Translations under genes and position numbers: made by a program
Part shown: one piece after another, positions 7,245 to 12,921 of the stretch
How the letters are laid out: each line of letters opens with the position of its first letter
How positions within the stretch are numbered: position 1 is the stretch's first letter
Notes under the pieces: model-generated
Database searches by the model: none
Seen by the model: the letters and a program-made list of their open reading frames with translations, nothing else
Told to the model about the DNA's origin: nothing
Assembly (NCBI GenBank): GCA_041686485.1
Contig: JAWLDT010000052.1
Span: 1 to 19,176 of the forward strand
Length of the DNA stretch: 19,176 nt
Direction of reading: 5' to 3'
Source: PUPG01 sp041686485
GTDB lineage: Bacteria > Bacteroidota > Bacteroidia > Bacteroidales > UBA7960

Positions 7245-8000
7245 ATGAAATTTACATTAAAAATATGGCGGCAAAAGAACGCCAAAGCCAAAGGGGGGTT
7301 CAAAACCTATAGGTTAGACAATGTTTCACCGGAAATGTCTTTCCTGGAAATGCTCGATTACCTGAACAATCAGTTGATTGAGCAGGGACAGGAACCGGTG
7401 GTTTTTGAACATGATTGCCGGGAGGGCATCTGCGGCTCATGCGGACTATTTATCAACGGCAGGCCGCACGGACCCCAAAAAAATACCACCACATGCGAAC
7501 TGCACATGCGCGCGTTCAAAGATGGTGAGACAATTTTCATAGAACCCTGGCGGGCCAAAGCATTCCCGGTGATCAAGGACCTGGTCGTCGACAGAAGCTC
7601 GTTCGAGCGTATTATGCACGCAGGCGGTTTTGTTAGTATCAATACAGGCAGCGCACCCGAATCAAACAGTAATCCGGTAAGTAAAGCCGCCGCCGACAAG
7701 ATGTTTGACGCTGCCACCTGCATCGGATGTGGCGCCTGCGTGGCAGCCTGTAAAAATGCTTCCGCCATGCTGTATGCCGCCGCCAAAATTGCACAGTATG
7801 CCCTCATCCCCCAGGGAAAAGCAGAAGCCAAAAGACGGGTCGACAATATGGTCAGCCAGATGGATGAGGAAGGGTTCGGGTTTTGTTCCAACACCTACAG
7901 CTGTGAGTTCGACTGCCCCAAAGGAATTACAGTCGACTTTATCGCCCTGATGAACAGGGAATTCTTCTCGTCCAAAGTTTGTAGTCAGAAAGAACAATAA
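7245..8000 (+). CDS. sdhB: Succinate dehydrogenase/fumarate reductase iron-sulfur subunit
   Basis: 251-residue electron-transfer subunit carrying three iron-sulfur clusters in series. The N-terminal plant-type ferredoxin domain has C58, C63, C66 and C84 (CREGICGSC, then C) for the [2Fe-2S] cluster. The C-terminal domain has C159, C162, C165 and C169 (CIGCGACVAAC) and C214, C220 and C224 (ending CPKGI). By family knowledge, C159, C162, C165 and C224 bind the [4Fe-4S] cluster and C169, C214 and C220 the [3Fe-4S] cluster. All ligands are present. It is the last gene of the operon, 18 bases after sdhA. No clear terminator follows. Confidence 0.97.
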   Translation: MKFTLKIWRQKNAKAKGGFKTYRLDNVSPEMSFLEMLDYLNNQLIEQGQEPVVFEHDCREGICGSCGLFINGRPHGPQKNTTTCELHMRAFKDGETIFIEPWRAKAFPVIKDLVVDRSSFERIMHAGGFVSINTGSAPESNSNPVSKAAADKMFDAATCIGCGACVAACKNASAMLYAAAKIAQYALIPQGKAEAKRRVDNMVSQMDEEGFGFCSNTYSCEFDCPKGITVDFIALMNREFFSSKVCSQKEQ

Positions 8001-8320
8001 AATACCGGAACAACAAACCGGAATACTGCCTGGCAAGAGCATTAGATGGTGCCCCTTACTTGTTGTTGAATGGGTTGAATGTTACCAAACCTGTAACATG
8101 ACCGTCAAAGGATAACCCACACAACCCAACAAAAGGACTTACTGTACTATTGGTTTACAGATTGTGATGCATGGCTTTCACCAACATTGCATGCAACTCC
8201 TAAAGTAAAATATTGTGAAAAATATATAGTAACCTGCAAAACATATTTATATATTTCTTACCTTTGTAGAAATCAATGCGTAAGCAACTTCAATAACAAA
8301 TTCATTAAAATATATGTATT
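8001..8320. other. Intergenic stretch with inverted repeats
   Basis: 320 bases between sdhB and the first ArsR gene, with no plausible gene. It holds a perfect inverted repeat atgttac/gtaacat (8079-8085 and 8093-8099). This lies inside a wider complementary pair, tgggttg (8071-8077) and caaccca (8122-8128). No T run follows, so a canonical terminator is not supported, but a processed 3' end or protein site is possible. The right end carries the arsR promoter region. Confidence 0.6.
8220..8266 (+). promoter_or_regulatory. Promoter and candidate operator for the first ArsR-family gene
   Basis: TACCTTTG (8259-8266) matches the -7 consensus, and the predicted start is near 8272. Upstream lie the inverted arms aaatatat (8220-8227) and atatattt (8249-8256), which bracket the expected -33 region. 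AT-rich imperfect palindromes overlapping the promoter are typical operators of ArsR-type repressors, so autoregulation is plausible but unproven. Confidence 0.5.
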
Positions 8321-8614
8321 ATGGCAAATCCAAAGCTTGACCCACAGAAATTGGAGGAAGCCGCCAGCAAGTTACGGGCGATGGCTCACCCCATGCGAAT
8401 CGCAATAATCAGTCTGTTGGAAAAAAAAGAGCAGATGAATGTTACGGAGATATATGAAGCTCTTAACATTGAACAAGCCTCTGCTTCGCACCATCTGAAT
8501 ATTTTAAAAACAAAGGGTGTACTGGATTCACGGCGCAGCGGAAAAAACACATTTTATTTTCTGAAACATGAAGCCCTGAGTCAGATGATCGACTGCCTGA
8601 ACCGCTGTCACTAA
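8321..8614 (+). CDS. ArsR/SmtB-family winged-helix regulator (CxxxC tail)
   Basis: 97-residue regulator with one ArsR-type winged helix-turn-helix. The pattern AHPMRIAIISLLE (22-34), TEIYEALNIEQASASHHLNILKTKGVL (42-68) and a wing with RRSGKNTFYFL (71-81) is clear. The recognition helix (SASHHLNILK) is standard. It lacks the CxC metal site of true ArsR. Its only cysteines are C92 and C96, followed by H97, at the extreme C-terminus in the dimer-forming helix, so thiol or metal sensing through that helix is possible. The ATG at 8321 is close behind a -7 box, and a terminator follows, so it is transcribed alone. No regulated neighbour other than itself is evident. The inducer is unknown. Confidence 0.88.
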   Translation: MANPKLDPQKLEEAASKLRAMAHPMRIAIISLLEKKEQMNVTEIYEALNIEQASASHHLNILKTKGVLDSRRSGKNTFYFLKHEALSQMIDCLNRCH

Positions 8615-8644
8615 ACAGGCAGTAGCTTCAGAAATATACTTTTT

Positions 8645-8675
8645 AGCTGTTCTTTCTGCAAGAGAGCAGCTTTTT
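8645..8675 (+). terminator. Rho-independent terminator after the first ArsR gene
   Basis: An 11-base-pair stem with two G-U pairs (8645-8655 with 8661-8671) and a 5-base loop is followed by TTTT to 8675. It separates the two ArsR-family genes transcriptionally. Confidence 0.75.
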
Positions 8676-8717
8676 CTATATTATACAGTAAAAGCGATTG
8701 ATCAAGTATAACCCTGT

Positions 8718-8750
8718 AGTAATGGAGCTATAAATGCCGGTGGCATTACT
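8718..8750 (+). other. Overlapping alternative hairpins
   Basis: A short perfect hairpin, aatgcc-ggt-ggcatt (8733-8747), overlaps a longer alternative pairing of agtaatg (8718-8724) with cattact (8744-8750). Lying before the second ArsR gene, it could be an operator or RNA switch; no function is demonstrated. Confidence 0.4.
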
Positions 8751-8833
8751 ATTGCTTTTTGACTGTTCGACAGCCTAAGGACAGTGTATTGATCATTCAA
8801 CATCATCACAGAGACATATTACAACAAAACAAC

Positions 8834-9151
8834 ATGAGCCAGAACGATCTATACAAGGAAAATCAGGATCGATACACCGAAGAAAACATGGAGATAGCGG
8901 GTTTTTTCAAAGCACTCGGGCATCCGGCCAGAATCACCATTATCAAACTGCTGTTGAGCAAAGACACCTGTTATTGCGGCGACATTGTGAAAGAACTGCC
9001 CCTGGCCCAGTCGACCGTGTCACAACACCTCAAAGAACTCAAAAAAGCCGGCCTGATCCAGGGTAATATTACACCACCCCAGGTCAAATATTGTATCAAC
9101 AAAGATAACTGGAAGAAATTACAGGATAGCCTACAGAATTTTTTCCAATAA
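8834..9151 (+). CDS. ArsR-family repressor with CxC metalloid site
   Basis: 105-residue winged-helix repressor. FKALGHPARITIIKLLL (25-41) and LAQSTVSQHLKELKKAGLI (57-75) are the ArsR signature, ending in a short wing. C46 and C48 (DTCYCGDIV) lie where E. coli ArsR has its CVC arsenite site, with another cysteine at C87, so As(III), Sb(III) or a thiophilic metal is the likely inducer by family knowledge. An upstream TTG at 8759 also opens the frame, but the ATG at 8834 gives the normal family length. In related genomes such regulators sit beside small CxxC thioredoxin-like proteins and permeases. Here only the former follows, under its own promoter. It differs from the neighbouring 97-residue ArsR, so they are not a recent tandem duplication. 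Confidence 0.9.
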   Translation: MSQNDLYKENQDRYTEENMEIAGFFKALGHPARITIIKLLLSKDTCYCGDIVKELPLAQSTVSQHLKELKKAGLIQGNITPPQVKYCINKDNWKKLQDSLQNFFQ

Positions 9152-9154
9152 ATC

Positions 9155-9185
9155 TTGACACACCCATATATTTATCGTATTTTTG
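9155..9185 (+). promoter_or_regulatory. Promoter for the thioredoxin-like gene
   Basis: TTG (9155-9157), a 20-base spacer and TATTTTTG (9178-9185) form one of the best promoter matches in the window. The start is predicted near 9191, which leaves an unusually long leader of about 135 bases. Confidence 0.75.
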
Positions 9186-9325
9186 CGATGTTCTCACCAA
9201 AATCAACCGGCATGATTTACTGGCAGCATAACCAGGCCGACCCTTCGGCCAGTAAAAAACATACCGGCATCGTAAAAAGGTGAGCTTGTTATTCAACATG
9301 ATAAAACCAATAATCAGATACGTAT
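9186..9325 (+). promoter_or_regulatory. Structured 5' leader, possible RNA switch
   Basis: The leader contains competing complementary segments: ttactggc (9217-9224) with gccagtaa (9248-9255); ggccga (9235-9240) with tcggcc (9245-9250), sharing bases with the first; ctcacc (9193-9198) with ggtgag (9279-9284); and cgatg (9186-9190) with catcg (9268-9272), which crosses the previous pair. The motif accggcat occurs twice (9206-9213 and 9263-9270). It matches no riboswitch I recognise. It could equally hold protein-binding sites. Confidence 0.4.
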
Positions 9326-9565
9326 ATGGACATCAAAATAATGGGAAGCGGATGCGCGAAATGCAAGAAACTGGAAGAGTTGACCAGGAATGTCGTTGAT
9401 GAATTGAAATTACAGGCTGACATCAAAAAAGAAGAGGATTTTGCAACAATCATGGAATACGGTATTGTTCGCACACCTGCCCTGGTGATCAATGATAAGG
9501 TTTTGCTTAGCGGACGTTTGCCCTCACAGGGAGAACTCAGGGACCTGCTTACCGCAAAAGAATAA
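9326..9565 (+). CDS. Small thioredoxin-like redox protein (TM0996/MTH895 family)
   Basis: 79-residue cytosolic protein of the thioredoxin/glutaredoxin-like family often named redox-active disulfide protein 2. The redox motif CAKC is at C10-C13 directly after the first beta strand (MDIKIMGSG). The cis-proline of the fold is P51 in VRTPALVIN, followed by the strand KVLLSG. Length is complete for the family (about 75-80). In many Bacteroidota and archaea such proteins are encoded next to CxC-type ArsR regulators and a predicted permease, suggesting a role in metalloid or thiol handling. No permease is present here. It has its own promoter and a long leader. The exact substrate is unknown. Confidence 0.88.
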   Translation: MDIKIMGSGCAKCKKLEELTRNVVDELKLQADIKKEEDFATIMEYGIVRTPALVINDKVLLSGRLPSQGELRDLLTAKE

Positions 9566-9673
9566 CCGGTTTTCCGGAGTTGTATAACGCAAATAATGCC
9601 ATGTCCTGAACCCGGCCGTACATATTTCTTATAAAAATGTAAAAAATCTTTTTTAATTAAAAAACATATATCA

Positions 9674-9681
9674 TACATTTG
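9674..9681 (+). promoter_or_regulatory. -7 box for the DUF1573/DoxX-like pair
   Basis: TACATTTG (9674-9681) matches TAnnTTTG. Predicted start is near 9688, about 47 bases before the ATG at 9735. The -33 position holds a T run rather than TTG. Confidence 0.55.
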
Positions 9682-9734
9682 CGATATTGATATAGGTTCA
9701 AAATCACTTTTCACTAAACATAAATCTTATTACC

Positions 9735-10139
9735 ATGAAAACCAGACTTTTAGCGATTGTCAGTCTGCTCCTCTTTGTCTCCGTGACTGTATTTGCCGAT
9801 GACAAAGAAGGTCCCAAACTGGAGTTTGAAAAGGAACGCCACGATTACGGTACTGTCTATGTAGATAGCATGCCGGAAACAAAATTAGACATTACATTTA
9901 CCAACACAGGTGATGAGCCGCTGGTCCTGAGCAACGTTCGCGGCTGCTGCGGTACCCGGATAAGGGAATGGCCAAAGGAACCGATAATGCCCGATGAAGA
10001 AGGGGTTATCAAGATTGAGTTCCGGCTCGCACCCAGACCACAAAGAATAAGCCGTACGATTACCGTTCATTACAATAATGAAGACAACCCCACTGAGCGC
10101 TACCGCATTGTAGGCAAAGTGGTTGAACGTGAGCAGTAG
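9735..10139 (+). CDS. Secreted DUF1573 (Ig-like) protein
   Basis: 134-residue exported protein of unknown function. A typical signal peptide covers residues 1-21 (MKTR, hydrophobic LLAIVSLLLFVSVTVFA, then DDKEG), with probable signal peptidase I cleavage after A21. The rest is a single DUF1573 domain with an Ig-like beta-sandwich pattern: HDYGTVYVDS (36-45), DITFTNTGDEPLVLSNVRGCCG (52-73) and ITVHYNN near the end. Family members usually have a CGC-T motif here; this one has CCGT (C71, C72). It is probably periplasmic or on the cell surface. The next gene, a DoxX/thioredoxin-like membrane protein, starts 65 bases downstream without an obvious separate promoter; this pairing recurs in Bacteroidota, suggesting a shared task at the membrane. 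Confidence 0.88.
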   Translation: MKTRLLAIVSLLLFVSVTVFADDKEGPKLEFEKERHDYGTVYVDSMPETKLDITFTNTGDEPLVLSNVRGCCGTRIREWPKEPIMPDEEGVIKIEFRLAPRPQRISRTITVHYNNEDNPTERYRIVGKVVEREQ

Positions 10140-10204
10140 TTACAGGTGACAATACCGGTTAATCCGGACATTCGTGTTACTTCCATTATTTTACAGAGAG
10201 ATTG

Positions 10205-11341
10205 ATGCGATTTTTGCTTTGGTTGAGCCGCACTGTGTTTGGCGCGGTGTTTATCTTCTCCGGCTTTGTAAAAGCCATTGACCCCTTAGGGTCAGCATAT
10301 AAATTCCAGGATTATTTTATGGCCTTCGGGGTGGAATGGCTATCATTCACAGCCCTCCCATCAGCCATTCTGTTAAGTACGCTCGAGTTCATCATCGGGG
10401 TGGGCGTGCTGCTTGGAATAAAAATGTATTACAGCGCCTGGGGCGGGTTGCTGTTCATGATATTCTTCACCCCCCTTACCCTGTATATCGCCATAGCTGA
10501 TCCCGTTCCCGACTGCGGATGTTTTGGGGATGCCATCATCGTCAGCAACTGGGAAACTTTCTATAAGAATGTGTTCCTGCTGGCAGTCGCCATCATCGTT
10601 TTTGTTTATAAAGACAAGATTCGTCCCATGTGGTCGAAAAGAGGGGATACCATCCTGATGATCATCATAACCGCAGGCATCCTGCTACTTTCGGCCTATT
10701 GCCTGATCTACCGCCCGGTTTTGGATTTCAGACCCTGGAAAGTAGGTAATGACATCACCGAAAAGGTGATGCCTACCCCTGAAGAAGCAGAGACATACCT
10801 GATCTTTGAAAACACAGAAACCGGCGAAACCCGGGAATATCCTGCCAATGATTATCCCTGGGATGATCCGGAATGGGCCGAAACATGGGAGTTTAAAGAG
10901 CAACGCCGGGAAATCATAAAGCCTTTTGAAGAAGCAGAAATTGAAGATTTCTATATTGAAGATGCAACCGGTGAAGACCTTACCTACTTTTACATGACAA
11001 AGCCCGGCTACCTGTTTATGGTGATAGCATCCGACCTCCACCGCACAAACACCCGGGCATTTAACAGAAAGATCACCCCACTGGCAAAAGAAGCCGAAGA
11101 AGCGGGTTACGACCTGATCGTGCTCACGGGTTCAACACGAAACGCTATTGAAGATTTTCGCCATACACACCAGACCCCTTATCCTTTTTATCTCTCGGAT
11201 GAGATAGAACTGAAAACAATCATCCGGTCAAACCCGGGATTGTTGCTCATGAAAGAAGGGGTTGTAAAAGACAAATGGGCACATCGAAGGATCCCCGAAT
11301 TTGATCAGATCGAAGAGGAATACATGCATAACAATGAATAA
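10205..11341 (+). CDS. DoxX-family membrane protein with C-terminal thioredoxin-like domain (BT_3928 type)
   Basis: 378-residue membrane protein. Four or five hydrophobic segments (about 5-22, 50-71, 78-98, 119-136 and 148-170) form a DoxX/MauE-like unit with the typical LSRTVFGAVFIFSGFVKAIDP start and the DCGCFG motif (C104, C106) in a loop. After a linker rich in acidic residues (about 185-260), residues 262-368 resemble a thioredoxin fold (YLFMVIASDL, then PYPFYLSDEIELKTIIRSNPGLLLMKEG) that has lost its CxxC pair. This matches the BT_3928 family of Bacteroidota, whose function is not established; a role in disulfide or quinone-linked redox chemistry is inferred from DoxX/MauE relatives. 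A TTG at 10202 precedes the chosen ATG. A terminator follows. Confidence 0.85.
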   Translation: MRFLLWLSRTVFGAVFIFSGFVKAIDPLGSAYKFQDYFMAFGVEWLSFTALPSAILLSTLEFIIGVGVLLGIKMYYSAWGGLLFMIFFTPLTLYIAIADPVPDCGCFGDAIIVSNWETFYKNVFLLAVAIIVFVYKDKIRPMWSKRGDTILMIIITAGILLLSAYCLIYRPVLDFRPWKVGNDITEKVMPTPEEAETYLIFENTETGETREYPANDYPWDDPEWAETWEFKEQRREIIKPFEEAEIEDFYIEDATGEDLTYFYMTKPGYLFMVIASDLHRTNTRAFNRKITPLAKEAEEAGYDLIVLTGSTRNAIEDFRHTHQTPYPFYLSDEIELKTIIRSNPGLLLMKEGVVKDKWAHRRIPEFDQIEEEYMHNNE

Positions 11342-11374
11342 CACGGGAGACCTTCGCTCCCTGCTTCAAAATTC

Positions 11375-11409
11375 AAAAACCCGCACCGGCTGAGGATGCG
11401 GGTTTTTTT
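11375..11409. terminator. Bidirectional terminator
   Basis: An 11-base-pair stem (11375-11385 with 11397-11407, aaaaacccgca/tgcgggttttt), an 11-base loop and A/T runs on both sides. It serves the convergent DoxX-like gene (plus) and tadA (minus). Confidence 0.88.
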
Positions 11410-11422
11410 ATCAGGTAGTCCT

Positions 11423-11872
11423 TTAAAAAGATTTTCTTTTGGTTTGAAAGAACATGGTAAGAAGGTCTGCTGCCGTTTCCGCTTCGATACCTTTTTGCAC
11501 TTTTGTGGCCGGATGTAACAAGCCGGTGGCGTATTGGGTAAACCCCCGCTTCTTGTCATCAGCCCCGTAAACCAACCGTCCTGTCTGTGCCCACGAAAGG
11601 GCGCCGGCACACATCACACAGGGTTCCAACGTTACATAGAGCGTGCATTGGTCAAGGTATTTTCCGCCCAGGTGATTGGCCGCCGCCGTAATGGCCTGCA
11701 TCTCGGCATGGGCGGTCACATCATTGAGCTGCTCGGTAAGATTGTGCGCCCGGGCGATAATCCGTTCACGACAAACCACCACCGCCCCGACAGGCACCTC
11801 GTCGGCGTCATACGCCTTTTGCGCCTCCTTCAGGGCTTCACGCATGAAATAGTTGTCAGATAACAAATCCAT
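11423..11872 (-). CDS. tadA: tRNA-specific adenosine deaminase
   Basis: 149-residue zinc-dependent deaminase converting adenosine 34 to inosine in the anticodon of tRNA-Arg(ACG), needed for decoding CGN codons. The catalytic set is complete: HAE (H55, proton-shuttle E57) and PCVMC (C85, C88) supply the three zinc ligands and general acid/base. VGAVVV (28-33) and LYVTLEPCVMCAGAL (78-92) are characteristic, as is the later KKRGF segment. Length is typical. The ATG at 11872 is the first in frame with a proper N-terminus. It is convergent with the preceding membrane protein, and about 210 bases of spacer separate it from the carotenoid genes. Guanine deaminase and riboflavin-type deaminases share the fold but fit less well. 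Confidence 0.93.
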   Translation of the reverse strand: MDLLSDNYFMREALKEAQKAYDADEVPVGAVVVCRERIIARAHNLTEQLNDVTAHAEMQAITAAANHLGGKYLDQCTLYVTLEPCVMCAGALSWAQTGRLVYGADDKKRGFTQYATGLLHPATKVQKGIEAETAADLLTMFFQTKRKSF

Positions 11873-11998
11873 TTTACAAATATCAGATCCCTGGCTGCTA
11901 TACCAATCGGTTTACTAACCTATTATAAAACATTTTACTGAGCTGAACCACTTTCCCACATAGGCGGAATAGGTGTGCTACTTCGTACTTCAACTTTG

Positions 11999-12032
11999 AG
12001 TGACTTTCCCGAAGAGTCGGGAAAGGTTCACT
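11999..12032. other. Long hairpin downstream of crtB
   Basis: agtga-ctttcccga (11999-12012) pairs with tcgggaaag (12017-12025) and, after a 2-base bulge, tcact (12028-12032). This gives a 14-pair stem with a 4-base loop. It lies about 55 bases past the crtB stop. There is no T run on either side, so it may be a 3'-end stabiliser, a protein site or a remnant of a small repeat element rather than a classic terminator. Confidence 0.65.
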
Positions 12033-12084
12033 AAGTTTATAAATGACTCAGGCTAAGACACCAAAACATGCGGGCCTTTCACCC

Positions 12085-12921
12085 TCAGGATATATAGCCA
12101 AACAAGTTGCGAAGATAACATTTCATGAGGAGGATGAGCTTCTGCCGGTTGGAAACGCGAAAACGACGTTGCCGGACATCCTGCGCATGCACCCGCTCAA
12201 TCCGTTTGAGAAGCTCCAGATAATAGCGATACGCCAGGTATACACCAAGTCTGACCTGTGGCTTCAACGACCTGATACCGGGAAGGGCGGCCCGGAAATC
12301 ACCCCAAATGTCCTGCTCAATGGCTTTTTTTGCTTCGTCAGAAAAACTGGCCATGTTAATCTCAGGAAAATAAACGCGGCCCCTCTCTTCCAGGTCAGAA
12401 CGTATGTCACGCAAAAAGTTTACCTTCTGAAAGGCTTCCCCCAGCTTTCGCGCGGGCGCCAGCAGCTGTTCATACGCCTGATCCTGATTGGCATAAAAAA
12501 CCCGCAGACACATCAGTCCGACAACCTCCGCCGAACCATAGATATACCGTTGATAGGCCTCCCGGTCAAAGGTCTTTTTGTCCAGATCCATCTCCATGCT
12601 ATAAAAAAAAGCATCCACCAGGCCACGATCCATGTGATAGGTATTCACAACCCATTGAAAGCCATGCAAAATTGGGTTTGTACTCATCTGCTGGTCAATG
12701 GCGGCATAGGTCTGGGTTTGAAATTCAGCAAGCAGGGCGGCCTTATCCTGATCGTGAAAAGTATCAACGATCTCATCGGCATAGCGCACAAAGCCATAGA
12801 TGGCGTAGATGGCCGGACGGTATTTACGATTGAGCGTACGAACACCCAACGAAAAAGAGGTACTGTAATTTTTGGTGGTGATCTCACCACATTGCAACGC
12901 GTTACGTGTATAAAGATCCAT
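12085..12921 (-). CDS. crtB: Phytoene synthase
   Basis: 278-residue head-to-head prenyl synthase joining two geranylgeranyl diphosphates into 15-cis-phytoene, the first committed carotenoid step; peripheral to the membrane. Numbered from a possible GTG one codon upstream, the two Asp-rich magnesium/diphosphate motifs are DEIVD (D50 to D54) and LRDIRSD (D173 to D177), the latter followed by RGRVYFP, a typical trans-isoprenyl synthase signature. YAIYGFVRYAD near the first motif is also diagnostic, separating it from squalene synthase. The GTG at 12924 precedes the ATG at 12921; the ATG overlaps the crtI stop as TGATG, implying translational coupling, and is preferred. It is the second and last gene of the minus-strand crtI-crtB operon. 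Confidence 0.95.
   Translation of the reverse strand: MDLYTRNALQCGEITTKNYSTSFSLGVRTLNRKYRPAIYAIYGFVRYADEIVDTFHDQDKAALLAEFQTQTYAAIDQQMSTNPILHGFQWVVNTYHMDRGLVDAFFYSMEMDLDKKTFDREAYQRYIYGSAEVVGLMCLRVFYANQDQAYEQLLAPARKLGEAFQKVNFLRDIRSDLEERGRVYFPEINMASFSDEAKKAIEQDIWGDFRAALPGIRSLKPQVRLGVYLAYRYYLELLKRIERVHAQDVRQRRFRVSNRQKLILLMKCYLRNLFGYIS

Noticed and set aside
8187..8408. Plus-strand open frame of 73 codons overlapping the first ArsR gene in another frame
   Set aside because: It covers the promoter and the start of a clear ArsR gene, and its sequence resembles no protein.
9206..9270. tRNA-like fold in the leader of the thioredoxin-like gene
   Set aside because: The segment lacks the conserved T-arm and anticodon-arm bases and does not close as a cloverleaf.
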